The notes beneath the pieces were generated by a model. It was not told the DNA's origin. It worked only from the letters and a program-made list of their open reading frames with translations, and made no database searches. A stretch of 64,000 bases of DNA, taken from Halocafeteria seosinensis. Taxonomy: Eukaryota > Sar > Bigyra > Bicosoecida. Positions 1-11,324 of this stretch are shown here, piece after piece. How positions within the stretch are numbered: position 1 is the first letter of the stretch; each line of letters starts with the position of its first letter. The stretch is taken from contig LVLI01000229.1 in NCBI GenBank assembly GCA_001687465.1, forward strand, positions 186,001 through 250,000. The letters run 5' to 3'. A program made the translations under genes and the position numbers.

Positions 1-3000
1 TTCTGGAGCAGCCAGTTCCAAGTTAAAGTTGAAGAACGACAAAATCTGTAAAGCACGTTCCATCGAGCTTGGCCATTGCACACGTGTCCTTGCAAAGATC
101 GCCACCACTTGGAAATAATCTAAACCAATTGTAAATGCCGCAAGTTGGATCTGCTTAGCATTGATCAAGTATCCACCAACGGTAGCACCAATAGCAACGA
201 CTGCGAACATAACACCAAGTAGCCAAGCATGGTTTGGGCACGGTTCGCATTCACCATTGATCCGGAAATGAGTTCCATCTGCACACATGCTGCAGCGTGT
301 GGACGTATAGCCGTCTGCACACGTATTGTTGCCAATGCAGGCAAACTTAGGCTCGCATGCGAGGAATACGGGACACTCGTCGCGTCCTTGACGCTTTTTG
401 TGACATCTACTGGAGGGAGTCGTATCATTCACTCTCCAGAATCCTTCCTCCGAGTAGACAAGGTCGATCCTACGCTCCCCTCCAGGGCAGATTGCTCCTA
501 CTTCCTCTTTCGGACAATATAAACACGACTCGCCTTCTAACCCGTACCAGTCGGGTTCGCACCGGCTCACTATGAATTCTCGCCATTTAGGAAAATTCAC
601 TTGTCTCTCCGCTACCGTAAGGTTTATACTCTTTGGACCTACGCCATCGCGTTGCATTCGACACTCAATAAATGAATCACTTTGCACGAAGGCGTTCTCG
701 CAGGGAATACCACCCAGTACCACAGAAACGGATTTCGTTGCTGGTCCAAAGTTTTGGCCTTCTATCATGATCACTTCGCCTTCAGCATCCGGGGTATTAG
801 GCTTTACAGCTACGATCCGGGGAGGATCGTATGACATCATGGCAGTTTCAACCGAGCCAACCCCACCAACCGTCACTTTCGTAACCAACTGAGTACCAAT
901 TCCAGGAGCTAGTACGCAATATACTTCGTCGTGCTTCATCGCACTGAGTAAAGCAGCCGTGATTGCGCATGGCTCTTCTCCCACGCGCACCCCAACAACC
1001 CCAGCAGAGGGGCCAAATTTTTACCAATTATGCGAAGCGGTACGTTACCAGATGCAGGAAAGCAATTTGGGTATTCCTTCATGCAGTCTTCGTTTCCGTT
1101 TAGAGTCGTGCATCTGTCGAAGGGGACGCAGGTTCGACTGGTTTGAAAGTCGTCGTTTGACCGGTCAACTTGGAAAACCTCAGGAGGATCGTATGTGAAC
1201 GCCAAAGGCGCCAGTAAGCCAGCAATGGGACTGCTCCACCCGTCAACGAGTACGCTAACTTGGTTCTCACCGTATCCTTCCGGGAGTGTGAATGCAGCCA
1301 TGGTATGGTTGAGCGATGCACCGAGAACTTCTTTGCCCCCGAAAACCACTCTTCCACTAACGCCGAAGTTCTCCCCTGTCACCACCACAGTAATCGGGTT
1401 GTTTGTATCATCCAGACCCGAAGTCGGATTCTCTCCGGTCAGGGTAAATATAGTATCCATACGGGCAGGTCTATACGAAAGCAACTTGTCGTCGACTACC
1501 GTCTGACCATCAACAGTGACTCGTATTTCCACATTATCGCCTTGGCCATTAGGCGGAATACATTCGATTTCTTGGTGATCGGAGCGAACAATTGTACACG
1601 TTTCTCCTCCAACAAGTACCGTTACATCGGGTGAATTAACTGCTACGGGAAGTCCAGGTCCTGTGGGAGGCCCAAAGTTATCTCCCTGAATTATTATCCT
1701 GTCCTCATCAGGGTTGACAAAAGTAGGAATAGATTGCGGTTCCACATCGCTTAAGACAGGCTTGTCAAAACTTATCGTGAAACTATCTTGGTTACTAGTC
1801 TGCCACGTATAGAATGTAGCAGGTAAGTCGGCGCCGGAGCCCTCAGGCAACATCACCCGGAGGGTGTCATGGTGATGATAGGTAATGTTGACAGGCCCCA
1901 ATCCGAACACATCTAGGTCCGTGTCCTCACCAAGGGCACTAGAGCCGAAATTGCGCCCTTGAATGAGTATTTCGCCTCCTTGCGTAGGTATCTTCTGCGA
2001 TGATACTTGTATTTGCCGACCCGCGAATGTAGTGGCACAGTCACTGTCCTGTCTGACGTATACCACTCGTTCCAGATTGTCGGGAGCGAGTTGGACCAAA
2101 CAAACAGTAGGTGAAGCATAATCTATAGTGAACTCATTGTCTGGAGAGGACACTCCATTGACTTCTATATTCACCGAAAGTTCTTTCCCGACGTTTTCCG
2201 ACGTTATACACGTGATGTTAGCTCGCCATATTCCGTCATTGCTTTGGATAGGATTCAGCGACCCCTTGACAGCACAGTTCCTTCCTCCGATATCTATCTT
2301 GACGTCTGCAATATCCGTTTGAGGATCAATTCCTTGGATGTCGAACAAAATGAGTTCCTCGTTCCCACTAGTGTTAAAATCGGGCCAAGTAATGTAGGCG
2401 TTCTGACCGGCGATTGTAGGTGCAAGCTGACCAAACTCTCTTGTTTCCGATTCTGCCGGCTGATCCAAAACCTTGATGCGCAGAGCATAAGATGACTTCA
2501 TTAGATTCGGTATAACCATACGAATCTGATTGTGACCGTACTTTTCAGGCGGAATGAGTACCACGACATCATCGACATAAACGGAAGCACAGCAGAGGCT
2601 GCTCTCACATGATTCACCCCCACAAAAGTTCTCCCCATCAATAACAACTTCAAACTCGCCCCCAATAGCTACTCTCGGAGCAATATTGGACAGTTTAGGA
2701 GCACCATAATTAAACCATACTGGACTAGATATTGTGTCTCCTAATTTTACCATTACTGCTCGGTTGGCACCAAATCCTTCGGGCAGAATGAAACTGACCT
2801 CTTGCAGCCCCGACTCCAAGTCAACCCATTGAAGATCTGCAGATGAAATGCCTATTTCGTGAATACTTTCTAACCATGCTTGAAGAGCATCTCCATTAAG
2901 TCCTTCCGCGTTAGCTTTGGAAACGTACTCAGTAGGATGACCTTGCTGGATGGGGAAGAAACGCCCCAGTGTACTCCCGATCTCGTCAACGAATGAGTTT

Positions 3001-6000
3001 TGTTCAACCAATCGGGCTAGCTTGCCGCTACTGTCCATTAAAACTGATACGTCAAATTGTTTCAATAAGTTAACCCCAAAGTTATATCCCCGAAGATACA
3101 CTCGAGGCATACTCCCGTGGATTGTTTGGAAGCCAGTGGGACCATTGTCCGGTTCGATGGATACAATCATCGGAGGAGCGTAGTTTGTGCTCGCTGTGCT
3201 CCGGGCACTTCTCTGACCAGCAACACCCACAATCCATCTGTGGTTACTCCCAGATCCTTTATCTAGCCGGCACCGGATACGAGTGTGGTTCAAGACACGA
3301 CAAGAACTGGCCATGTGCTCTGATCCGCGATTTCCAAAGGATACTCCATCCAATAAACCGCCATGCACCGTCGGGATACCGAAGTTTTCTCCGATAATGT
3401 CGACTTGCTCACCGCCGAGTGTGCTGAGAGCGTTAGGGTCAGATTCGTCTACTCCTTCAAACCCTGTAACCACTGGTGGAGCGTATCCTGTGGTGGATAT
3501 TTCTGAGCTCTGTTGACCTATCGTTACTGTCCAAAAATGGTCGGTGCCGGCCCCAGCGGCTGTTAGGCAACGCAGATTAGCATCATCGATGGACTCACAA
3601 GTATCAACAGCAAACGTCTCATTTCCTTCGCCATATGATACACTATCCGGGATGGTCCCAGGGGGACCAAAATAGCTTCCACCCACAATAACTTCCTCCT
3701 CTCCCCGTGTGTCGAAATCATGGGTTCCCTGGCCAATAGGTTCAAACCTACCGCGTCGGTAACTGGCAATGATGGGAGGGTGGTAGTTACTAGCATTTTT
3801 CAAGACGCCAGACTCTTGGCTACTAACCACGACTCTCCACTGATGATCTTTACCTATTCCTGCAACAGTGGTACATTCCAAAAGAATATGATCGACATCT
3901 AGCACACAATCAACTGCCTCGTATTCCAAATGTCTTCCATAGAATACACGGACTGGCAGTGGATCAAGCCACCGAGGCCCAAAATTTAGTCCCCTCAGCA
4001 GCACGATCGTTTTGCCTTTAGTGTCAAGGTTAGTGGGGGGACTACCGAGGATATCCGTTACAGTGGTCAACACAGGAGGGTCATACGCGAGCGAATCTTC
4101 ATAGTCACTTTTTTCTGACTGCAGTCCAGACACCTCCAGCCTCCAAACGTATCCCAAACCGACTCCTGTGGGAATGTCGCACACCGCTAGCGTATGGTTG
4201 TGGAAAGTCGCGGGACATATAGCTGTGAGAGTGTACTCGTCATTCTCCATGTAAGCTCTTAGGGGATGGCCGCTCGGTCCAAAATTAGTTCCTGTCAGCA
4301 TTACTCCTTCGGAAACTCCCTCAGTCCGGATTCCTTCTGTTAAGCGGGTCACTCTATCCACCATCGGTGACGCGTATGCAGGAGGAGAGCCTGAAGTAAA
4401 CCATCCTGTTTGCTGCGCCCAAGTACTTCCCTGATTGCCCACTATTGCCATGAACTCTATTCCTTTACCAGCTCCTTCGACTGTTGTACACGTAAGTCTC
4501 TCGTCGGATATTATTTGGCACGATGCAGCAGTGTATTGCAGTCTTTCCCTGTTTCTGTACACCACCGTTACAGGAGAAATGCGCTCAAACCCTTGATTGT
4601 CGTGGATAATTTTGGGGCCAAACCCGGTACCTTCAAGAGTGAAGGGCTGTCCGCCCTGTGTTGATGCCGTTGCAGGCCAGCTTTGGACACTTGCAATGCT
4701 CGGAGCTGCGTAGGAGGATACCAATTCTGGAGCTTCGTAAAAGTCCTCATCGATGTGAAGCGTCCATAGAAGATTCCTGCCGACCCCAGCTGGCACAACA
4801 CAAGTGACACGAGTGTTATCCCATGTGCGTGTTTCCAGGGTATACTCTCGAGTACAAGTAGAATTGATGCGCAGTTTCCCATCGTTGCTCTGCAACACAG
4901 CCGACACCCTAGCATTTCGCCAAGCGGGACCTAAATCAGACCCCACAAATTCAACCGTATCACCTCCTAATGTGGAGTGTGCGTAGACACTGAATTCCGC
5001 TATAGTCATATCATTTACGTTATTGACATAAATTGTCACGTTGGCGTCAGACGTCAGTCCTTCTTCATCTTCTATTTGAACGACTGCTTGATGAAGGCTC
5101 TTGGTCTCATAATTGAGCCCCTTTCCCGAAGCAAGCCGCAATTCTTTGCCGACGAACGTTAAGAGATCAGGTACGTCACTCCATAGCACTCTGTAGGAAT
5201 AGCTCATTTCCCTATCTACAGGCGTTCGATGCCTGAATGCCAAGTCTGCCAAGACCGCGTCCGAATCACGAAGATCTTCATCAATGATGGCTTCGAATGG
5301 CTCGGCTTCAAACTCTGGCCCCGTGTTAACGAACTCCACTAACAATGTCAATTGGACTTCATCGTTATGAGACTTTTCATCTTCTACAACCACTGACAAC
5401 GAATAGTCCTTCTTTACGTTGTAATCTAGCTTGGAGCTTAGTACAAGGTTAGTCGAAGCCGTGTGCACCTGGTCAGAAAGCGCGATTTGTGTAGTGCTGA
5501 CGGGAGCTAAACTGTCCCCAGCTAACACCTTAAACGAGAGTCTGCCCGCGCTGCCTATATCGGGGTCAAACGCTTCAACTGCTTGAAGAATTGAACCAAT
5601 CTGAGCATCTTCCCGCAGCTGCACAACCGTCCCTGGTGGAATATTTCGAATGATAGGCCTCTGGGGAATGTCAATCACTGAGAGATGGATCTCACCAATT
5701 TCGCTTTCTCGGTTGGTTTGGTCAATACATACAACCTGAAGTACTCCTTGCCGGTGCGTCATAGAAAAATAGTCAATCTCCGCCGAATCTACAGCGGAAA
5801 TCTCTCCGGTTGACGGCTTGACGCGGAATAGATTTGAGAACTCCAAAGGAACTCCCCCACGGATACTGTATTGTAGAACAGAGTCTTCATTCCCGTCAGA
5901 GCACACTAATTTAAGCATCAGTATGGGACCTTGATGGTGCTCATTAACTGTGCCATCGTACCTATAGATGTCATGTGAGTTTTTCTTCACAGGGCCCACC

Positions 6001-9000
6001 CATTTTGGTGCCACTTGGCTCTCCACGACAGTTATGTCAAAGGATGTTCGAGCCGTCCGATTGGTCGAGTCTTGCACCTCGACAGTAAATTGAAATCTGT
6101 CACCTACCTCTACTCCAAAGTCAATCTTTGCTGTGTCGTTTCCATCGGCACCTTCTGAAGGATTAGCAATTGAGGCATTTGTGTTCATACCAAGCTCCAA
6201 AATGGGTTGAATGAGACCATCCTCTCGAATAGAGAGAAAAAATGGACCTATCACCAACCTATACGAAAGCTCCTCTGAATCAGGATCTCTCGCTCTGACA
6301 CTACCTAAGTCGCGCTCCTGATATACTATATCCATAGTAAACGTTTGGACTGGGGGATCGAAGATGGGTGGCTCCTCAACGTCTAAAATGTCTACGCGAA
6401 CCAAGGCTTCCGTTGAAACTTCGTTAACGGTATCTTCAACTCTTATGCGCATTTGGTAAAACGCATCTGGTTTCATGGAATCATAATCAAGATGAGCTCC
6501 AGCGGCAACCTGCAGTTCTCCTGTTACCGTATTCAATGTAAAGACATCCTCATGCGACAGCTGAATAAAGCGGAACACAGAGGGGACAGACGAGTAAGGT
6601 CGGGAAGTGCCTGCGTAAACGTCTGGATCTTTAACGTCAATGGTAGCGAAAACAACGCTGGCCGGTGTCGATAATTCATATACTGATACGGTTTCTGTCG
6701 TGATCTGAGGCGGTTCAGGCACGTCCACAACGAAAATTGTAAAAGTTGCTTCCGCAGTTAGCTCTGCAGATGCTGCGTCGGTAACTCTCACTAGAATCGC
6801 ATACTCATTCTGGGATTCATAGTCTAAACCATTGCCAAGATTTACCGTCAACCGTCCAGAGGTTTGCTCCAGACTAAAGATACAGTCACTAGCGGATCCA
6901 TCCATTTCGACTATCTCAAATAAGAGTAGATTTTTTTCAAGATCGCAGAAATGCTCCAATAAGTCGACGTACGCATTTGGGTCCAATTCATTCATCGCCA
7001 AATCACTAGATGGCTGCAAGTAGCGAGGTGCCTGGTTTTGCTTCACGATATTCAACGTAATTTGAGTTTCCGCAGACATCGTGGGACCAGGCTTGGTATC
7101 AATATTGTTTGTTACCTCTGCTGTTACACGAAGTGTAACAGTTTTATCGTACGACTCACAAGTACTGCAATCAGGCGTTTGACATCGTAGGGCAATAAAG
7201 CCGGTAGTCCCAGTGATTGTAACGGAGCCGTCACTTGATAGTTCCACGCGCTCTTCTGTCTGACCTCGATTATTAATCGCACTTAGCAGTGTAAACGTAA
7301 ATTCATCGCCGTGGTCGTCGCTAGCTTCAAGGGTGGCAAGTATCCCAAACTTGCGTTCACCAATATCGATACGCGTGATCAAAATTTTGGGAGCATTTCG
7401 GAGTTCCTGTACATACACTTCTAAAGCAGTATCAATATGTCCCGAGACCCTATCAGCGTATCGTATTGGAAGGTAATTGGGTAGGTTACCTCGGTTACTG
7501 TAGTCCAAGTATTTCGGGTCCTTTACGGTTACAATTCCATTCTCGGAGACAGCGAAGACTTCGCAAGCAGTATCAAGACCGCACCCACCCTTCGCAGCGA
7601 AGATCTGATCACCATCAGGGTCGGTTACAAAGTCTTCGTGCAAAATTGTTTGTCTAAAATTGCGCTGTATGTCGTCAGTTGTTGCAACAATGGTCCCCTT
7701 TTCTGCCGCCTCCACAACATAGAGTACAGGCATTGTGTCCTTAATCCTAGGAGGTCTATTTCTTTCACTGACAGTAATCTCAAGCCTCTGTATTATTTGG
7801 CCACCGTTTTCGGGTCTATTATCACTTATTAGAATGAAGAGCGTCATGGCAGCAGGTCCGTCCTGTAGAACCAACGGATCGGCCACACGAAGTTGCCCGG
7901 TGCAACTGTCTAAGAAAAAAGGATGCACTGCGTCTTCAAGAGAACGTCTAAGCCTTCCTCCAGCGTCGGTGAACGTATAAGTTAGCTCATCGCCGTCGGG
8001 ATCGGAAAAGATACCGTTCAAGGGCTGCCCCACCGTCTCGTTGAATGGTTGCCCCCTTCTGGCGATGACTGCAATGGAACCTGACTCGCCATCGATTCTC
8101 CGTGGAACGGAGTTGACAAACTCCACTCCGATCGAGATAGTACATTCCTTATCGAGTTGGATACTATTATCTTCCTGTAGCACCCCTTTTATTTTCACTT
8201 TGTATTTGTCACATTGGACGAATTGAAGAGTCTCCCCGGCTCCCACAGCAAGTTCTCCTTTTGTCTGAATTATTGGAGTGCTCGATGTGTCTCCATTAGG
8301 ATAATACAGAGAACTTTCATCTACCATAGACTTGATGCGAAATGGCGAATTTCCGCTAATATCATCATTGCACAATCTACCGTCCTTTCGTCGACCGTCT
8401 TCCAACACTTGCGTAATTTGGTAGATCAGTGATTGATAGGAGGTTCGTACCTCCAAAAGGAATCTTTCCCCAATTTTTGTATCACTGTCTCTTGCCACGG
8501 CTATTTCAGGAGCGAAAATATCTCTGGGATTGGAAGCGCAATGAAGATCCTTCCACATCAGCTTCTCAGCTCGTAAACCTTTATGACATACATAGTCAAC
8601 AGAACATTCGGAGCAGCCAGTCCTTCGAGATTTATCGGGCCCTTCTGGAGTTGTATAATGCCCCACTCCACAGTGGTTCTGAAATCCTTCAACACAGTAT
8701 TTCCGTGGATCATTAGACGAACAGGGTAATTCACGTGCAGAAGTACTCCCCGGAGGGCACTGAAAGCCATCATCGCATTTTCCGTTGCATTCACTGGACG
8801 TTAAGCCCTTGTCTTTGCCATACATTCCCTCTCGACATTTGAACCTCTCCCCCTTGTCACAGTAATATCCTGCATCACAGAGTTGCTGATACCATCGGTA
8901 GTTCCCGTTAGCATTAAGAGGTGCACTATAATAGCGAGGGCTCACGGACAGCGGACTTAAACTGCCAGGAGGACAGTATTTCGTCTGGCCGCCACAAGGC

Positions 9001-10132
9001 TTTTCATTACCCTCCGCGGTTCCAGCAGGACAGTATCTTCCAGCTGGGCAAATACCAGTACAAGACGGTGAGGCCTCCCCGACTCTTCCGTAGCGCCCTC
9101 CGGGACACACACCTCCATCCGTTGCTGAAGTGCTACCAGCATTGTTACAATATCTTCCTGCCGGACAGTTACGACATTGATTCACACTTCCTAAGCCTGT
9201 AGAACCCCCGTATCTACCAGCTGGGCAAGCCCCCGTGCTTACTGAACTTATTGTGTACCTTCCCTGAGGGGCAATAGGGCAATAAGACTGCCTGCTGCTA
9301 GTTTGGTAGTATCCAGATGGACTGCCAGTACATGCGCTCTTTCGACTTCCAGAAGAGTAGTAGCCTGGTGAACATGACGAGCAACCATTACTACCTGTAT
9401 TGCTAAACTGTCCCGCTCCGCAGTTTCGGCAACTGGAAGTGGTATATCGATACCGTCCTGCAGGACACGAGTTACAAGCATTGGACCCGGAAGAACTGGT
9501 TTGTCCAGCTGCAATTTTTCCCAATATAATAAATTCAATTTCAACAATCATCTCCGCAAGCTTGGCACTAATGCTTACATGAGCACGTGGTGTCCTGTTG
9601 ACTCTACAGGCTGGTCAGTATCAACCAAGCTACCACACGAGTTGGAGCTGTCGGAATTGCCCTTCAGGACAATACGCACCGTCTTCAGGGTATACGGAAT
9701 GTGTCTCCTGTCCCAGTGGCCGATATGCTTCTTCAACGCGAAGCACGTCGTGCAGCTACTGCCCGGCGGGATACTACCAGCCCTCAACCAGCCAATCCAG
9801 TTGTAGAACCTGCCCCTCCGGTCAAATATCCGGGACACAGGCCAGGGGCTGCAGTACCTGTCCAGCGGGACAATACGAACACTCTAAGCGCTGGTGTTAT
9901 AATTGCCATCGTTGCACATCAAGAAGCGAATTCGAACATGGATTGGGACGGCACTTACGCTGCAGTAACAGCAGTACAGATAACTCCTGTAATAATAGCT
10001 GTAGTAACGGTTAATGTATCTCCCAGGATGACAGTTGGACCACCTCCAGCTACATTGTGCGGAAACAACATCTAAACATCCACTCCAGATCAGCAAAAGA
10101 AGGACAAAAAGTTCGAAAGATCTCGAGAGCAT
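1..10132 (-). pseudogene. Copy A: giant cadherin/TIG adhesion-receptor-like gene, 5' exon inverted and frame shifted; 3' end off window
   Basis: Seen: exon 1 (10132-9959) encodes a signal peptide (hydrophobic core FVLLLLIWSG, cleavage likely after VVSA) and a Tyr/Cys-rich start, ending in a GTAAGT donor. Exon 3 (9508 to about 1015) is one open frame of about 2830 codons: Cys-rich CPAGxY repeats, cadherin-like repeats (LDYE, DPDGD, VDVPEPP motifs) and IPT/TIG repeats (GxNFGP motifs). Exon 2 (9610-9910), which should lie between them on the minus strand, is on the plus strand. Near 1015 one base is missing relative to copy B. The correct frame then stays open to position 1, covering the Cys-rich juxtamembrane region and the first membrane segments. 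Because exon 2 is 301 nt, skipping it does not restore frame. Protein identity to copy B is high while many third positions differ, so both copies were probably functional for long and the damage is recent, or an assembly or sequencing fault. Call: pseudogene or variant allele. Confidence 0.8.
9579..9910 (+). other. Inverted segment carrying exon 2 of copy A
   Basis: The plus strand has an acceptor (CTACAG, ending 9609) followed by a 301-nt open exon encoding CRNCPSGQYAPSSGYTEC-type repeats. It is homologous, without length change, to exon 2 of copy B (22946-22646) and copy D (27464-27164), which both lie on the minus strand like their genes. Flanking exons 1 and 3 of copy A are on the minus strand. 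The native exon 2 donor (GTAAGC, minus strand, 9578-9573) stayed in place, about 70 nt before exon 3, matching the 66-nt intron 2 of copy B. The breakpoints are therefore inferred near 9579 and 9911. Confidence 0.75.
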
Positions 10133-11324
10133 GTTAACCCCCAGCGCGATGTGACGATTTCCTGTAAGTTAGGAGCAACTCCATAGTGTGAACAGTCACG
10201 TATTGTCACAATGCAAGGGTTTGACAGGGCTTTCCAGATTCCACGGAAGTATCCGTTACTCCGCAGCAAGGGAAACATTAGAAGTCGCGTAGCCCATCCC
10301 TCATAAAAGTGCCGTCACCCGCTCCTTCCATTTGGTTTAGGACGCTTAAGCCAGGAACCCAAGCATCTAATACAGAAAAGAGCTCAAACCCTTAAAAACA
10401 GGACACTAAGCCATTCTCAAGTCCTTGGAATTCTCCGTTCAATTCCGTTTACGGTCAAGGAATCAATGACAGCGGAAGCGCAAGAAATGCCATAGGAACA
10501 GTACATATACACCTATCTACCGATCTTATGTCGTGAGGGACTTACTGCTTAATGAAAATTTTCCAACAATTTGCTCTTTTAAAATTTTCCGATTTCTACT
10601 TTTGAACGAAAAAATGACGAAAACGGTTGTTACTTCTCAATATTTGTCCCCGGGGTGCTCCCCAGTGATCGGATAAATCGAAGGCTTGAGGTCGAGAGAC
10701 TTTTGCGGGTATGAAGAACCAACAAACACAGACATATCGTATGTTCTAGTTTACCTTCTAAAAGGATAGATTCCTCCAATACTTTCCAGCCTTGTTCTTC
10801 ATACTTTTTGTTGTTATTTTTGGCTCTATGCTGTCCCTGAGGCGGAAACCCGCCGACCTCACTGCTACTTCCGCCCCTTTTCGCTGCGGGATATTCCACC
10901 TGTAATCCATGATTTCACTGGCAAGCACTGCTCCTATGGGACTGTCGTGGACATGTTAGATATACAGAATGTACATTTATCGAAAAAGGGTTTGAGCTGA
11001 CCTAAACATCTTGCGACAAAGGAGTATAGACTCTATAGAGCCTGCGAGAATCTTGAGGGGACTCCGCCTCCAAACTCCGACAAGTTCAACATGGGTGTGA
11101 CATGGCCTAAAATCACTTTTAAATGCCTTTATCGAAGTACTGGCACTGGTTAGGAGGAGGATGTAGATCCTGAGCATCCCATGCAGAAGAGTGCTCAGAG
11201 GAAAATGTCGTCCTTCAAGGGCGCTATGTCGCGCAGTTCATTGGTCGCAAGTGCGATCCACCCTCCCTGAGACTAAATTAAGACTTGTCTATACTGCTCG
11301 GTTAGGAATCAAATTTTGCTTGGT
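10133..11324. other. Intergenic, between copies A and B
   Basis: No convincing gene was seen. The stretch must contain the promoter of copy A and the 3' region of copy B. Its only recognisable element is a segment of about 90 bp (about 11028-11100) that recurs upstream of copy B, listed separately. Confidence 0.5.
11028..11100. repeat. Upstream element shared by copies A and B (copy 1)
   Basis: It begins with a TTGCGAC match and ends with an almost identical stretch (11079-11099, GTTCAACATGGGTGTG core). The same stretch sits at 24091-24176 upstream of copy B. Both lie about 0.9-1.0 kb upstream of the start codon of the copy they precede. It could be a leftover of the duplicated unit, a distal promoter element or a small RNA. 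No tRNA-like cloverleaf could be drawn. Confidence 0.4.

Noticed and set aside
229-9582. Many plus-strand open frames antisense to copy A, and likewise to copy B (11191-22779)
   Set aside because: They shadow the very long minus-strand coding frame; the same shadows recur in both copies because the coding sequences are homologous.
11079-11099. tRNA or Pol III gene suggested by the GTTCAAC core
   Set aside because: No A-box or cloverleaf could be drawn around either copy, and the B-box match is incomplete.
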